DNA from: Bacillota bacterium
Lineage (GTDB): Bacteria > Bacillota > Clostridia > Christensenellales > UMGS416
Direction: 5' to 3'
Length of the DNA stretch: 64,000 bases
Assembly (NCBI GenBank): GCA_023435705.1
Contig: JAEYRH010000008.1
Coordinates: 186,001 to 250,000 of the forward strand
Part shown: positions 42,373 to 49,218 of the stretch, piece by piece
How positions within the stretch are numbered: position 1 is the first letter of the stretch
Layout of the letters: the number at the start of each line of letters is the position of its first letter
Translations under genes and position numbers: made by a program
Notes under the pieces: generated by a model
Seen by the model: only the letters and a program-made list of their open reading frames with translations
Databases searched by the model: none
What the model was told of the DNA's origin: nothing

Positions 42373-43805
42373 TTCAGCATCACCGCCATCCCGTCAACAA
42401 TCAGCGCCGCGAAATTGGATGGGAAGACAATGAGTATCCCACCGAGAATGGACAGGGCGGCCAGCGCCACCACGGAGGCGACCATGGTGCGGGACCCTTC
42501 CTTCGGCATCTCATGGTCCCCTTTATACTCACCCATAAACACCAGCACAAACGCGCGCAGCAGATAGATCACCGTGAGCACCGCACCCAGGATAAACACA
42601 GCCGCCATCCAGGGCTGCCCGGCCTCCACCGCGCCATTGATCACCATGTATTTTGCAAAGAAGCCGCCAAGCGGCGGGATGCCCATCACCGAAAACGCGC
42701 AGACGGCAAAGGCCGCCGCCGTGACCGGCATGGTCTTGACCAGGCCGCCCAGTTTGCGGATATCCTTGGTGTGGGTCTTCTGCTCCACGATGCCGGCGCA
42801 GAGGAACAGGCCACCCTTGGCCAGGCTGTGCATCAGGATATAGAGCAGGCCGCCTGCGGCGCCCATCGCGCTGCCGGTGGCCAGGCCCAACAGGATGAAC
42901 GCCAGCTGGCTCACCGTGGAATAGGCGATGATGCGCTTGATGTCTGTTTCCACAATGGCCGCACCGGCGGAAACCAGCGCACTCACCGCCGCGATCACCG
43001 GCACCACCGTGTGCCACACATCGGGGAGGATGAATGTGTTGAGGAAAAGCCTGGCGAAGGCATACACGCCGATCTTCACCAGCACCGCCGCGTGCAGCAA
43101 GCTTGTCACCGGCGAGGGAGCCACGCCGGCATCGGGCAGCCAGGTGTGCAGCGGCAGCGTGGCGGATTTGCTCAAGATGCCAAACAGGATCAGAACCACG
43201 GCCCAGTCGGAGATTGCCTTGCCGCGCAGCGCCGCCAGTTCAAACGTGCCATACTGGTTGTAGATCAGCACAAAGCCCAGCAGCATCACGAGCGCGCCGG
43301 CCACGGTGATCAGCATCGCCTTGTCGGCCCGCAGCACATATTCCTTCTCGCGGAAGAAACCAATGAGCCTCCAGCAGGCCACGGCGGAAATTTCCCAGAA
43401 GAGGTAAAGATAGATCAAATTGGTGGAATACACCAGCCCCATCATCGCGCCGATGAACAGCACGACCATCAGGTAATATTCATTCTGGTGCCCGTAGTGG
43501 CTCACATAGCTCATGGAATAGAGCACGATCACCGCCGCCACGAAAGAGCTTGCCAGCGCCATGAAGACAGCCAGACCGTCGGCCATGAGGCCGAAGCTCA
43601 AGCCCAGGGGCAGCGCCACCCGCACAGACGCCGGATTACCGGAAAGCGCACCGGGAAGCAGAGCGGCAGACGCGCCAAAGCTGGCCAGCACAAACACAAG
43701 TGCCAGGCCGTTTCGCAGCCTGGGGTTTCGAGTGCCGGCTAGCGGCAGGCATAACGAGCCAACAATGGGTAGGAAGACAGCGCAAAGCAGAAGAACTGAA
43801 CCCAT
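42369..43805 (-). CDS. Antiporter-like membrane subunit 3 (NuoM/MrpD-like), first gene of operon
   Basis: A 478-residue subunit with about fourteen helices. The TM5 glutamate is in LYLFWEISAVACWRLIGF and the TM7 lysine in SKSATLPLHTWLPDAGVAPS; IVETDIKRIIAYSTVSQLAF is the shared motif. MGSVLLLCAVFL at 43805 is used as start with AGGAG upstream. It is the promoter-proximal gene; its promoter lies about 150 bases upstream. Confidence 0.93.
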   Translation of the reverse strand: MGSVLLLCAVFLPIVGSLCLPLAGTRNPRLRNGLALVFVLASFGASAALLPGALSGNPASVRVALPLGLSFGLMADGLAVFMALASSFVAAVIVLYSMSYVSHYGHQNEYYLMVVLFIGAMMGLVYSTNLIYLYLFWEISAVACWRLIGFFREKEYVLRADKAMLITVAGALVMLLGFVLIYNQYGTFELAALRGKAISDWAVVLILFGILSKSATLPLHTWLPDAGVAPSPVTSLLHAAVLVKIGVYAFARLFLNTFILPDVWHTVVPVIAAVSALVSAGAAIVETDIKRIIAYSTVSQLAFILLGLATGSAMGAAGGLLYILMHSLAKGGLFLCAGIVEQKTHTKDIRKLGGLVKTMPVTAAAFAVCAFSVMGIPPLGGFFAKYMVINGAVEAGQPWMAAVFILGAVLTVIYLLRAFVLVFMGEYKGDHEMPKEGSRTMVASVVALAALSILGGILIVFPSNFAALIVDGMAVMLK

Positions 43806-43958
43806 CAGCGTCTTTCTCCTCCAGTATGGTTGCCGGATGGCATTTCTGCGCTGCACCGGCCTGGCGGATCACGCTGGGTCGTGGTAGGCGTAGATTAAAC
43901 AGCGCCATTGCTGTGGAATCGGCTTCTGCGATTCCGATCCATTCGGTAAGCGTGATAC

Positions 43959-43986
43959 ATTATACAGCTAGAAATAAAATTTGCAA
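43959..43986 (-). promoter_or_regulatory. Hydrogenase operon promoter
   Basis: On the minus strand TTGCAA (43981-43986) and a perfect TATAAT (43959-43964) with a 16-base spacer. Strong vegetative promoter; leader of about 150 bases before the NuoM-like ATG. Confidence 0.72.
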
Positions 43987-44008
43987 CTGGTGTTAATTTT
44001 TTGACAAT

Positions 44009-44209
44009 CTAAACATTTGAACGGCCAATATTCGCCATTCCAGCCAATTGTTCCAGCATTCCCTCGCTGACAGCTGCTACCCCAATGGGAGGGCAACGGT
44101 TGCGCTCAACCAACACACGTACATTCTGATGCTCATGTAGGATTTCGTACGGCACAGGAAAGCCAGTCAAACCGATGTCGACTGGCTCGGGAAATGCATT
44201 ACTGCATAA
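44009..44209 (-). pseudogene. Orphan C-terminal gene fragment
   Basis: A 66-codon open stretch on the minus strand ending in TAG, with protein-like content (PEPVDIGLTGFPVPYEILHE; VLVERNRCPPIGVAAVSEG; LEQLAGMANIGRSNV) but no start codon or ribosome site: it begins directly after an in-frame TAA. Flanked by AT-rich DNA. Most likely the 3' end of a decayed gene. I do not recognise the family. Confidence 0.5.
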
Positions 44210-44262
44210 TTATGCATCCATTATAATTATTATCCGCCACGAAAGCATGTTGGCACCATGAT

Positions 44263-44628
44263 TCACACTGCACCGGTGTTTTCCGCCACCCGGAACAGCA
44301 CGATCCGCCGCACCAGCTCCAGCGGCAAAGGCTTGTCCATCGGCAGCTGGATCGCGCCCTTGCTGGTTTTATAACCCCCCAGCTCCGGCAGAAACACCTC
44401 CACACCGCTGGCACCGGGGTAAAGGCCGATGTGGTGCTTGGCAGCAGCGAAGTGCACCAAGTTGCCTTTCAGATAGTACGTGGGCATGGCCCAGCTGATT
44501 TTCTCCGTGGCCTCCGGCGCGGCCTCGCGGATGCACTGCCGCAGCGCTTGCAGCCTGGCCTGCACCTCCGGCGGGTACTGAGCGATGTATTCGTCGATGG
44601 TGGAATAGGGGAGTTTGGATTCGCTCAT
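44263..44628 (-). CDS. DUF1801 / YdhG-like protein
   Basis: A 121-residue cytoplasmic protein of the DUF1801/YdhG (iron-chaperone-like) family. IDEYIAQYPPEVQARLQALR then REAAPEATEKISWAMPTYYL KGNLVHFAAAKHHIGLYPG is the family core. Start MSESKLPYST at 44628 has AGGAGG seven bases upstream. The assigned function in B. subtilis relatives is weakly supported, so it is best treated as a small stress-associated protein. Confidence 0.8.
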   Translation of the reverse strand: MSESKLPYSTIDEYIAQYPPEVQARLQALRQCIREAAPEATEKISWAMPTYYLKGNLVHFAAAKHHIGLYPGASGVEVFLPELGGYKTSKGAIQLPMDKPLPLELVRRIVLFRVAENTGAV

Positions 44629-44844
44629 GATGATCCTCCTGGTCGATGGGCGGGTACAGAGCCCCGCCCGTACATTGACCGCCGTCTTCAGGCTGTTTCG
44701 CTCATTCAAACAGAGCGATTGGGAAAGCCGGGACGGAGCCCTCAAAACGGGCCGGGACGGAGCCCGGCCCCTACTGATAGAGAGTATCTAGCCCAAGCAC
44801 TTCTGTCAATAGTTAGAGTCCGATTCAACCAACCAATACCAATT
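44629..44844. repeat. REP-like palindromes upstream of the DUF1801 gene
   Basis: Two hairpins: GGGCGGG-TACAGAG-CCCCGCCC (44648-44671) and GGGCCGGG-ACGGAG-CCCGGCCC (44749-44772), with a half copy between. No gene. Confidence 0.7.
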
Positions 44845-45300
44845 CTAGATCTTCACCGGCACCTTGTTTACATACTCCCGATATTGCTGGCCATATAGCC
44901 CCTCCAGGTATTTGTGCTCCTCCCGCACAAACACACGATAGGCGATATAGGCGGGGATCACGCCCAGCAAAACGAGCCAGCTGTTGAACAGCAGGAACAA
45001 TCCAGGCAGCGTGAGGCAGATCATCACTGTGTACATCGGGTCGCGGAAGATCGAATACAGGCCGGTGGTTGCCAGCTTCTTTTCCCTGGTGGCCTTCAGC
45101 ATCGTGAAGGCTGCCACCATGTTCAGCGAGAAGCCCACCACGATCAGGGCAAGGCCGATGATGTTCAATAACTGGCGGTTATCGGTGATGGAGAAAGTCG
45201 GCTTGCTCAACAGGCTCACGGCCTCGGCCACAGCCAGCCAGAGCAGTGTCGGCAAGGCGATCTTGTGGCCCACACCCATAACGGACATTTTTTTGTTCAT
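44845..45300 (-). CDS. Isoprenylcysteine carboxyl methyltransferase-family membrane protein
   Basis: A 151-residue membrane protein with four to five helices, of the ICMT/PEMT-like family. GLYSIFRDPMYTVMICLTLP GLFLLFNSW and REEHKYLEGLYGQQYREYVN KVP match the SAM-binding C-terminal signature (RxExxxLxxxFGxxYxxY). The start MNKKMSVMGVGHK at 45300 has AAGGAGA eight bases upstream. True substrate in bacteria is unknown; a structured repeat occupies its leader. Confidence 0.82.
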   Translation of the reverse strand: MNKKMSVMGVGHKIALPTLLWLAVAEAVSLLSKPTFSITDNRQLLNIIGLALIVVGFSLNMVAAFTMLKATREKKLATTGLYSIFRDPMYTVMICLTLPGLFLLFNSWLVLLGVIPAYIAYRVFVREEHKYLEGLYGQQYREYVNKVPVKI

Positions 45301-45349
45301 TTCAAAATCTCCTTGATCGATTGATTGTTGGTACAGCAAGAATCATAAT

Positions 45350-45537
45350 GCACTTTTGCATGTCAAAAGTGCCAAAACCAACCGGGGGAGGCAAATTCCC
45401 AAGACCTCCTCGATGCCGTTGTCAGGGCGGGCCGACAACAACTCGTCGGGCGTTGCCCTCCTCAAACAGTTGCTCGGCCTGATCGCCCTGCCTTCCGCAT
45501 CTCAGAGGCGGAATTTGCAAGCCCCCGGACCCCCTAA
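45350..45537. repeat. ~190 bp structured repeat, copy 1
   Basis: Starts with a hairpin GCACTTTTG-CATGT-CAAAAGTGC (45350-45372), then a core delimited by CCGGGGG (45382-45388) and CCCCCGG (45522-45528) with the inner pair GGCAAATTCC/GGAATTTGC. Internal pairings include CAGGGC/GCCCTG, GGCCGA/TCGGCC and GTCGGGCG/GCCC. Copies 2 and 3 share its order and about 85-90% of its bases by eye. Same relation to the leftward gene whose start it precedes. Confidence 0.85.
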
Positions 45538-45555
45538 AGAAGCCAAATCAACACG

Positions 45556-45600
45556 GTAGGGGCCGGGCTCCGTCCCGGCCCGCTTTATTAGCTCCGTCCC
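45556..45600. repeat. REP-like palindrome, reverse orientation
   Basis: GGGGCCGGGCTCCGTCCCGGCCC, the reverse complement of the palindromes near 37963, 44749 and 52141, just downstream of the tetR stop codon. Confidence 0.7.
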
Positions 45601-45603
45601 GGC

Positions 45604-46212
45604 TTAACGTTTCTGAAACGCAAACCCCATAAACTCCATGTGCTCCTTGATCATCCGCTGCAGCTGGGGGTTGTTTGCAATGTCCACATTACGGTCGGTC
45701 TCAATGTAACGAAAATAGAGATAGAGAATGTAGGAGAAGAACTCCCGTGCAAGCACCATCGGGTCCATCCGCGGCACCTGCCCCCGCTCCATCAGCGCGG
45801 CAAACACCCTTGATTGAAACTCCATCGGCTCATCAATGAAGTGGCGGTTGAACAGCTCCCGCGCCCGGGCGTTGGTGTAGCGCTCGATGGAGAGGATCCG
45901 CCAGATCTTGAGGAATAGCGGGTTGCCCAGATAGGCCTGGAAGCTTTTCATGCTGAGGTCAATGAGGCCCTCGGGCGTAATGTCGGCCATCATCGCCGCC
46001 ACGGCCTCCTCCGGCATCGTCATCGCATCATAATGCCGCTTCAGGTAATCAAAGATATCATCGAGGATCTGTTGCTTGCTGGCGAAGTGGTTATACAGCG
46101 AGCTTTCCTTGATGCCCACAGCCCGCGTGATCTCGCGGATGGAAACCTCACCGAAGCCCCGCTCGGCAAACAGGTCGATGGCAACCTCCAGGATGCGGTC
46201 TTTTGTGCTCAT
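45604..46212 (-). CDS. TetR family transcriptional repressor
   Basis: A 202-residue TetR repressor. The HTH is FAERGFGEVSIREITRAVGI KESSLYNHFASKQQILDD (residues ~15-50). The effector domain follows. It starts nine bases after the flavodoxin-type gene, with GAGGAGGGG upstream of its ATG, so it is the second gene of an operon it probably represses. The inverted double operator before the operon carries two half-matched TetR sites. Confidence 0.92.
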   Translation of the reverse strand: MSTKDRILEVAIDLFAERGFGEVSIREITRAVGIKESSLYNHFASKQQILDDIFDYLKRHYDAMTMPEEAVAAMMADITPEGLIDLSMKSFQAYLGNPLFLKIWRILSIERYTNARARELFNRHFIDEPMEFQSRVFAALMERGQVPRMDPMVLAREFFSYILYLYFRYIETDRNVDIANNPQLQRMIKEHMEFMGFAFQKR

Positions 46213-46221
46213 TACCCCTCC

Positions 46222-46995
46222 TCAATACCCCACATAGATGCCGCGCATCACTTGCCTTGCGATGCCCATCAGCACCGCCGCCAGTGCGTTGGCAAAGGGG
46301 TTGATCTTCGTGTCGTAGTAGTAGCGGCACTTTTTGTTGAGCCAGCCCTTCTGCTCCCAGTGGGCCCTGTCCACCTCGCCAAACACGGCGTTCATCCGCC
46401 ACATGCGGAAGCCCATCAGGCGGCCCAACGTGGGTCGGGGCAGGCTTTTATCACCAAGGGCGGCCCAGAACTGCGCGGCTTTCTTCACAGCGGCTTTGTC
46501 CGCCTTGGCGCGGAACTTATCTGTCAGCGCCTCATAGTGCGGCACGCCCAGCTCGCCCAGCCAGGTGCCGCCCCAGCTGTTTACGTTTTCCTTCATCGTC
46601 TGAAAGGTGCCCTTGAACATACCGCCGCCGGACGACACGCCGATGAACTTCACGCCAAAAAGCGCCGGCCGGTGCCAAAGGTAGGTGAAGTAGTCCAGAA
46701 ACTTCTTCATGATCGCCGTCACCCCCTGGTTGTAGACAGGGCTGGCCAGCACCACAGCATCGGCGGCTGCCATCTTGTCAAACAGCGCCTGCACCTTTTC
46801 CGCCTCGCGGCAGGTTTCCTTCCCCTTCAGGATGCAATTGTGGCAGCCGGTGCAATCGCGCAGGGCAATCTGGGAGAGCATGATATACTCAAACTCCACC
46901 TCGCCATGCTTCTGCATCTCCTGCTCCAGCCGCTGCACGGCCTTCAGCGTCTCACCCTTCCGGGGGCTGCCGATGATCGCGACAATCTTTTTCAT
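46222..46995 (-). CDS. NADPH-dependent FMN reductase / flavodoxin-fold protein
   Basis: A 257-residue flavoprotein. KKIVAIIGSPRKGETLKAVQ is the N-terminal phosphate loop, RDCTGCHNCILKGKETCREA carries four cysteines, and ADAVVLASPVYNQGVTAIMK KFLDYFTYLW is the FMN isoalloxazine loop. A C-terminal extension of ~100 residues ends LMGIARQVMRGIYVGY. ATG at 46995 is the start, nine bases after GGAGGAG; the frame is open seven codons further. Fits multimeric flavodoxin reductases used against oxidants or quinones; tetR downstream makes it inducible. Confidence 0.85.
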   Translation of the reverse strand: MKKIVAIIGSPRKGETLKAVQRLEQEMQKHGEVEFEYIMLSQIALRDCTGCHNCILKGKETCREAEKVQALFDKMAAADAVVLASPVYNQGVTAIMKKFLDYFTYLWHRPALFGVKFIGVSSGGGMFKGTFQTMKENVNSWGGTWLGELGVPHYEALTDKFRAKADKAAVKKAAQFWAALGDKSLPRPTLGRLMGFRMWRMNAVFGEVDRAHWEQKGWLNKKCRYYYDTKINPFANALAAVLMGIARQVMRGIYVGY

Positions 46996-47025
46996 ATTCT
47001 GATTCTCCTCCCTCATATTACGATG

Positions 47026-47084
47026 CGAACGAACACTTGTTAGTTTGTGATTACAGTATAAACTAACAAGTGTTCGTTCGTCAA
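47026..47084 (-). promoter_or_regulatory. Promoter with paired TetR-type operators
   Basis: Two perfectly complementary 21-base arms, 47026-47046 and 47060-47080, lie 13 bases apart. Each arm is itself an imperfect palindrome of the form AACTAACA-AG-TGTTCGTT. On the minus strand TTGACG (47079-47084) and TATACT (47055-47060) are 18 bases apart with one whole arm as spacer; the other arm starts just past the -10. A repressor bound here would block both core promoter boxes. Confidence 0.85.
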
Positions 47085-47509
47085 GAGCAAGATACAGAAA
47101 TTTTCAAATTTTTTCTTCAGCCCCCGGCCCGCAACTCCTGGCCCTCATCGCATTGCACAGCAATGCTCAGCCTTGCTCTCGTATCGGCTCTGCCGATACT
47201 GCACAAGGCTGGAGGCTAAGGCCTGCCGCTGCGGCGACATCCCCCCTTGCCCAGAGCCAGGATGGCTCAAGCCAAGCAAACTGGGTTATGCCGTAGGCAT
47301 GACCAGCCTGCATGGATGCAGGTGAGGGTTGCGCAGGAATTTTGCCTTTGGCAAAAACAAGGGTAGGGAGTCCCCCTCCCACTAGCAAGGGGGAGGGGGT
47401 TGGGGGGAGAGGGCGCTTTTGGAGGAGGGGCAAGGGTTGAGGGTCTTGGGGGAGGTAGCCGGAAACAAAAAAGCGGGCCGATTGGCCCGCTCATGGTTCG
47501 GAAATACAG
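47085..47509. repeat. Hairpin-rich intergenic region
   Basis: No gene between the tetR-operon promoter and the histidine kinase. From 47153 to 47370 a series of small hairpins occurs, most with three-base loops: GCATTGC-ACA-GCAATGC, TATCGGC-TCT-GCCGATA, AGCCA-GGA-TGGCT, ATGCC-GTA-GGCAT, CTGCAT-GG-ATGCAG, TTTTGCC-TTT-GGCAAAA. Reversed ATG-stem-CAG element at 47226-47252. Confidence 0.7.
47466..47491 (-). terminator. Terminator of the first histidine kinase gene
   Basis: AGCGGGCC (47472-47479), loop GATT, GGCCCGCT (47484-47491); read on the minus strand it ends in a T-run. It lies 20 bases past the stop of the kinase. Confidence 0.8.
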
Positions 47510-49084
47510 CTACGCTCTCTCAATTCTGCTGATGTCGGAAAACTCCATCTCCACCTTCTTCTCCCGCGGGATGCCATCCACCTCCGGCGGCTGGCTCTGC
47601 CAGTCTGCCTGCAGCACCGGCAGCTCCACGAAAAACTCGGCACCCTCGCCCGGCTTGCTGGTAAACCAAATGCGGCCCTGCAACAGCTCCACCAGCGCCC
47701 TTGTGAGCGCCAGGCCGATGCCGCTGCCGTCGCTCATCCGCGTGAGCGTGGTGTTCACCTGGCGGAACCGGTCAAATATGAAGTCCTTGCGGTCCCCCGG
47801 AATGCCCTCGCCGTCGTCCTTGACCATGAGTGTCACACCGGAGGGGTTGTTGGCCACGGCCACGGCGATGTGGCCCCCCTGCCTTGTGTGCTTGATGGCG
47901 TTGGAGAGAAGGTTCAGCATGATGCGCTCCAGCTTGTCGCTGTCCATCGGCATCAGCCGGCTGTTTTTGTCGCTGGTGAATGTGAGCTCGATGCCGGCAT
48001 TGGCCGCGTAGCTGCGCACCGACTCGGTGAGCTGCTGCGCCAGCGCCACCACATCGGCGTTGATGAGCCGGGCTTTCATGAAACCGGCCTCGATGCGGGT
48101 GACATCCAGCAGGTTGCCGATCAGGCGCAGCAACCGCAGCGCGTTCTGGCGCATGATCGCCACCGTTTTGCCCAGCTTGTCCTTAAGCTCCGACCCGCCG
48201 GCGCCCCGCAGGCGATACTCCATCAATTGCAGATCCACCAGCATGATGGAGAGGGGCGTTTTGAACTCATGGGAGATATTGGTGAAGAAATCGGTCATCA
48301 TGCGGTTTTTATCGGTCATCTCAACGGCTTGCTTTTCGAGTGTGGCAATGCGCTCCAGCAGGCTCTGCTCGTCCTGCTTGAGGCTGGAGATGTCCATCGT
48401 CATGCCCACCATCTTGGATGGCCGGCCATTGCTGTCATACTCAATCCGGCCGCGGTTCATCACCCAGCAGTATTCGCCGGAAGGCTCCGCCGAGCGGTAT
48501 TGCAGGGAAAAGCTCTCACGCCGGTCTGCCACGGCCTGCTTGAGCTCCCCATCCACCCGCTCCCAATCGTCGGGATGCACGGCGTCGAAATCATTGGCGC
48601 TGCTGCCTCCGGCGGCGCGGCTGGAATGCCACTCGGTGTTGCTGGGAATGTCATACACCCAAAGGTCTTCGGCAAGCTTTTCCAGCATGCCGGTGAGCTC
48701 GCTGTTTTGCCCTTGCTCCTGCTGGCCCGGAACCCCGGCTTCACCGGTTTGACCAACCGCCTGGGCCCGCTCCTCCTTGAGCACATGCACAATGCCCGTG
48801 ATCTCCCCATCGCCTGTTTTGGATAGCGACGCGGAGCCGCGCATTCTGAGCACCCGGCCATCGCGGGCGGTGTGGCGCACATCGAGCACAACACGGCCGG
48901 TTGAGAGCAGGCTGGAATAAAGCTCCTCGAAGCGGGGGCCTTCGTATTGTGTGTTGAGCAGTTCATCGATGTTCTTGCCGCAAGCATCCTCACTGGTCCA
49001 ACCATACACTTGCTCGGCGGCCTGGTTCCAGCTCTTGATGCGGAAATTGCGGTTTGTCAGGATGATCGGGCAGGAAAAGTCCAT
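47510..49084 (-). CDS. PAS-PAS hybrid-less sensor histidine kinase
   Basis: A 524-residue cytoplasmic sensor kinase without a membrane span. PAS domain 1 (residues ~5-105, IILTNRNFRIKSWNQAAEQV YGWT), PAS domain 2 (~140-235, VHPDDWERVDGELKQA and YCWVMNRGRIEYDSNGRP), coiled linker, then HisKA with phospho-acceptor His272 in FFTNISHEFKTPLSIML. ATPase boxes: NLLSNAIKHT (N), DDGEGIPGD (G1), GSGIGLALTRAL (G2). The C-terminus EKKVEMEFSDISRIERA matches the tail of the neighbouring kinase. GGTGGAG precedes MDFSCP at 49084. No response regulator is adjacent. Confidence 0.9.
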   Translation of the reverse strand: MDFSCPIILTNRNFRIKSWNQAAEQVYGWTSEDACGKNIDELLNTQYEGPRFEELYSSLLSTGRVVLDVRHTARDGRVLRMRGSASLSKTGDGEITGIVHVLKEERAQAVGQTGEAGVPGQQEQGQNSELTGMLEKLAEDLWVYDIPSNTEWHSSRAAGGSSANDFDAVHPDDWERVDGELKQAVADRRESFSLQYRSAEPSGEYCWVMNRGRIEYDSNGRPSKMVGMTMDISSLKQDEQSLLERIATLEKQAVEMTDKNRMMTDFFTNISHEFKTPLSIMLVDLQLMEYRLRGAGGSELKDKLGKTVAIMRQNALRLLRLIGNLLDVTRIEAGFMKARLINADVVALAQQLTESVRSYAANAGIELTFTSDKNSRLMPMDSDKLERIMLNLLSNAIKHTRQGGHIAVAVANNPSGVTLMVKDDGEGIPGDRKDFIFDRFRQVNTTLTRMSDGSGIGLALTRALVELLQGRIWFTSKPGEGAEFFVELPVLQADWQSQPPEVDGIPREKKVEMEFSDISRIERA

Positions 49085-49113
49085 CGCTACTCCACCGGAC
49101 ATATATATTTACC

Positions 49114-49142
49114 ATTATATCCATTTTATGGTTGCTATGAAA
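49114..49142 (-). promoter_or_regulatory. Candidate promoter between the two kinase genes
   Basis: TTTCAT (49137-49142), 17 bases, TATAAT (49114-49119) on the minus strand, about 30 bases before the start of the PAS kinase. Confidence 0.42.
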
Positions 49143-49218
49143 CATCTATTTGAAGAAATGATGGGCACTGGGCTGTTTTTGGTGCAAAACAGTTTCGATA
49201 ATGCCATCGGGAAGGCAA

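Noticed and set aside
40480..43742. Long plus-strand frames opposite the NuoL- and NuoM-like genes
   Set aside because: Antisense shadows rich in His/Arg/Gln; the minus-strand genes carry the conserved Glu and Lys residues of the antiporter fold.
33500..43805. Operon encoding NADH:quinone oxidoreductase (complex I)
   Set aside because: The NuoD homologue keeps all four Ni-binding cysteines, NuoE/F/G are absent, and a HycI protease is encoded; it is a hydrogenase.
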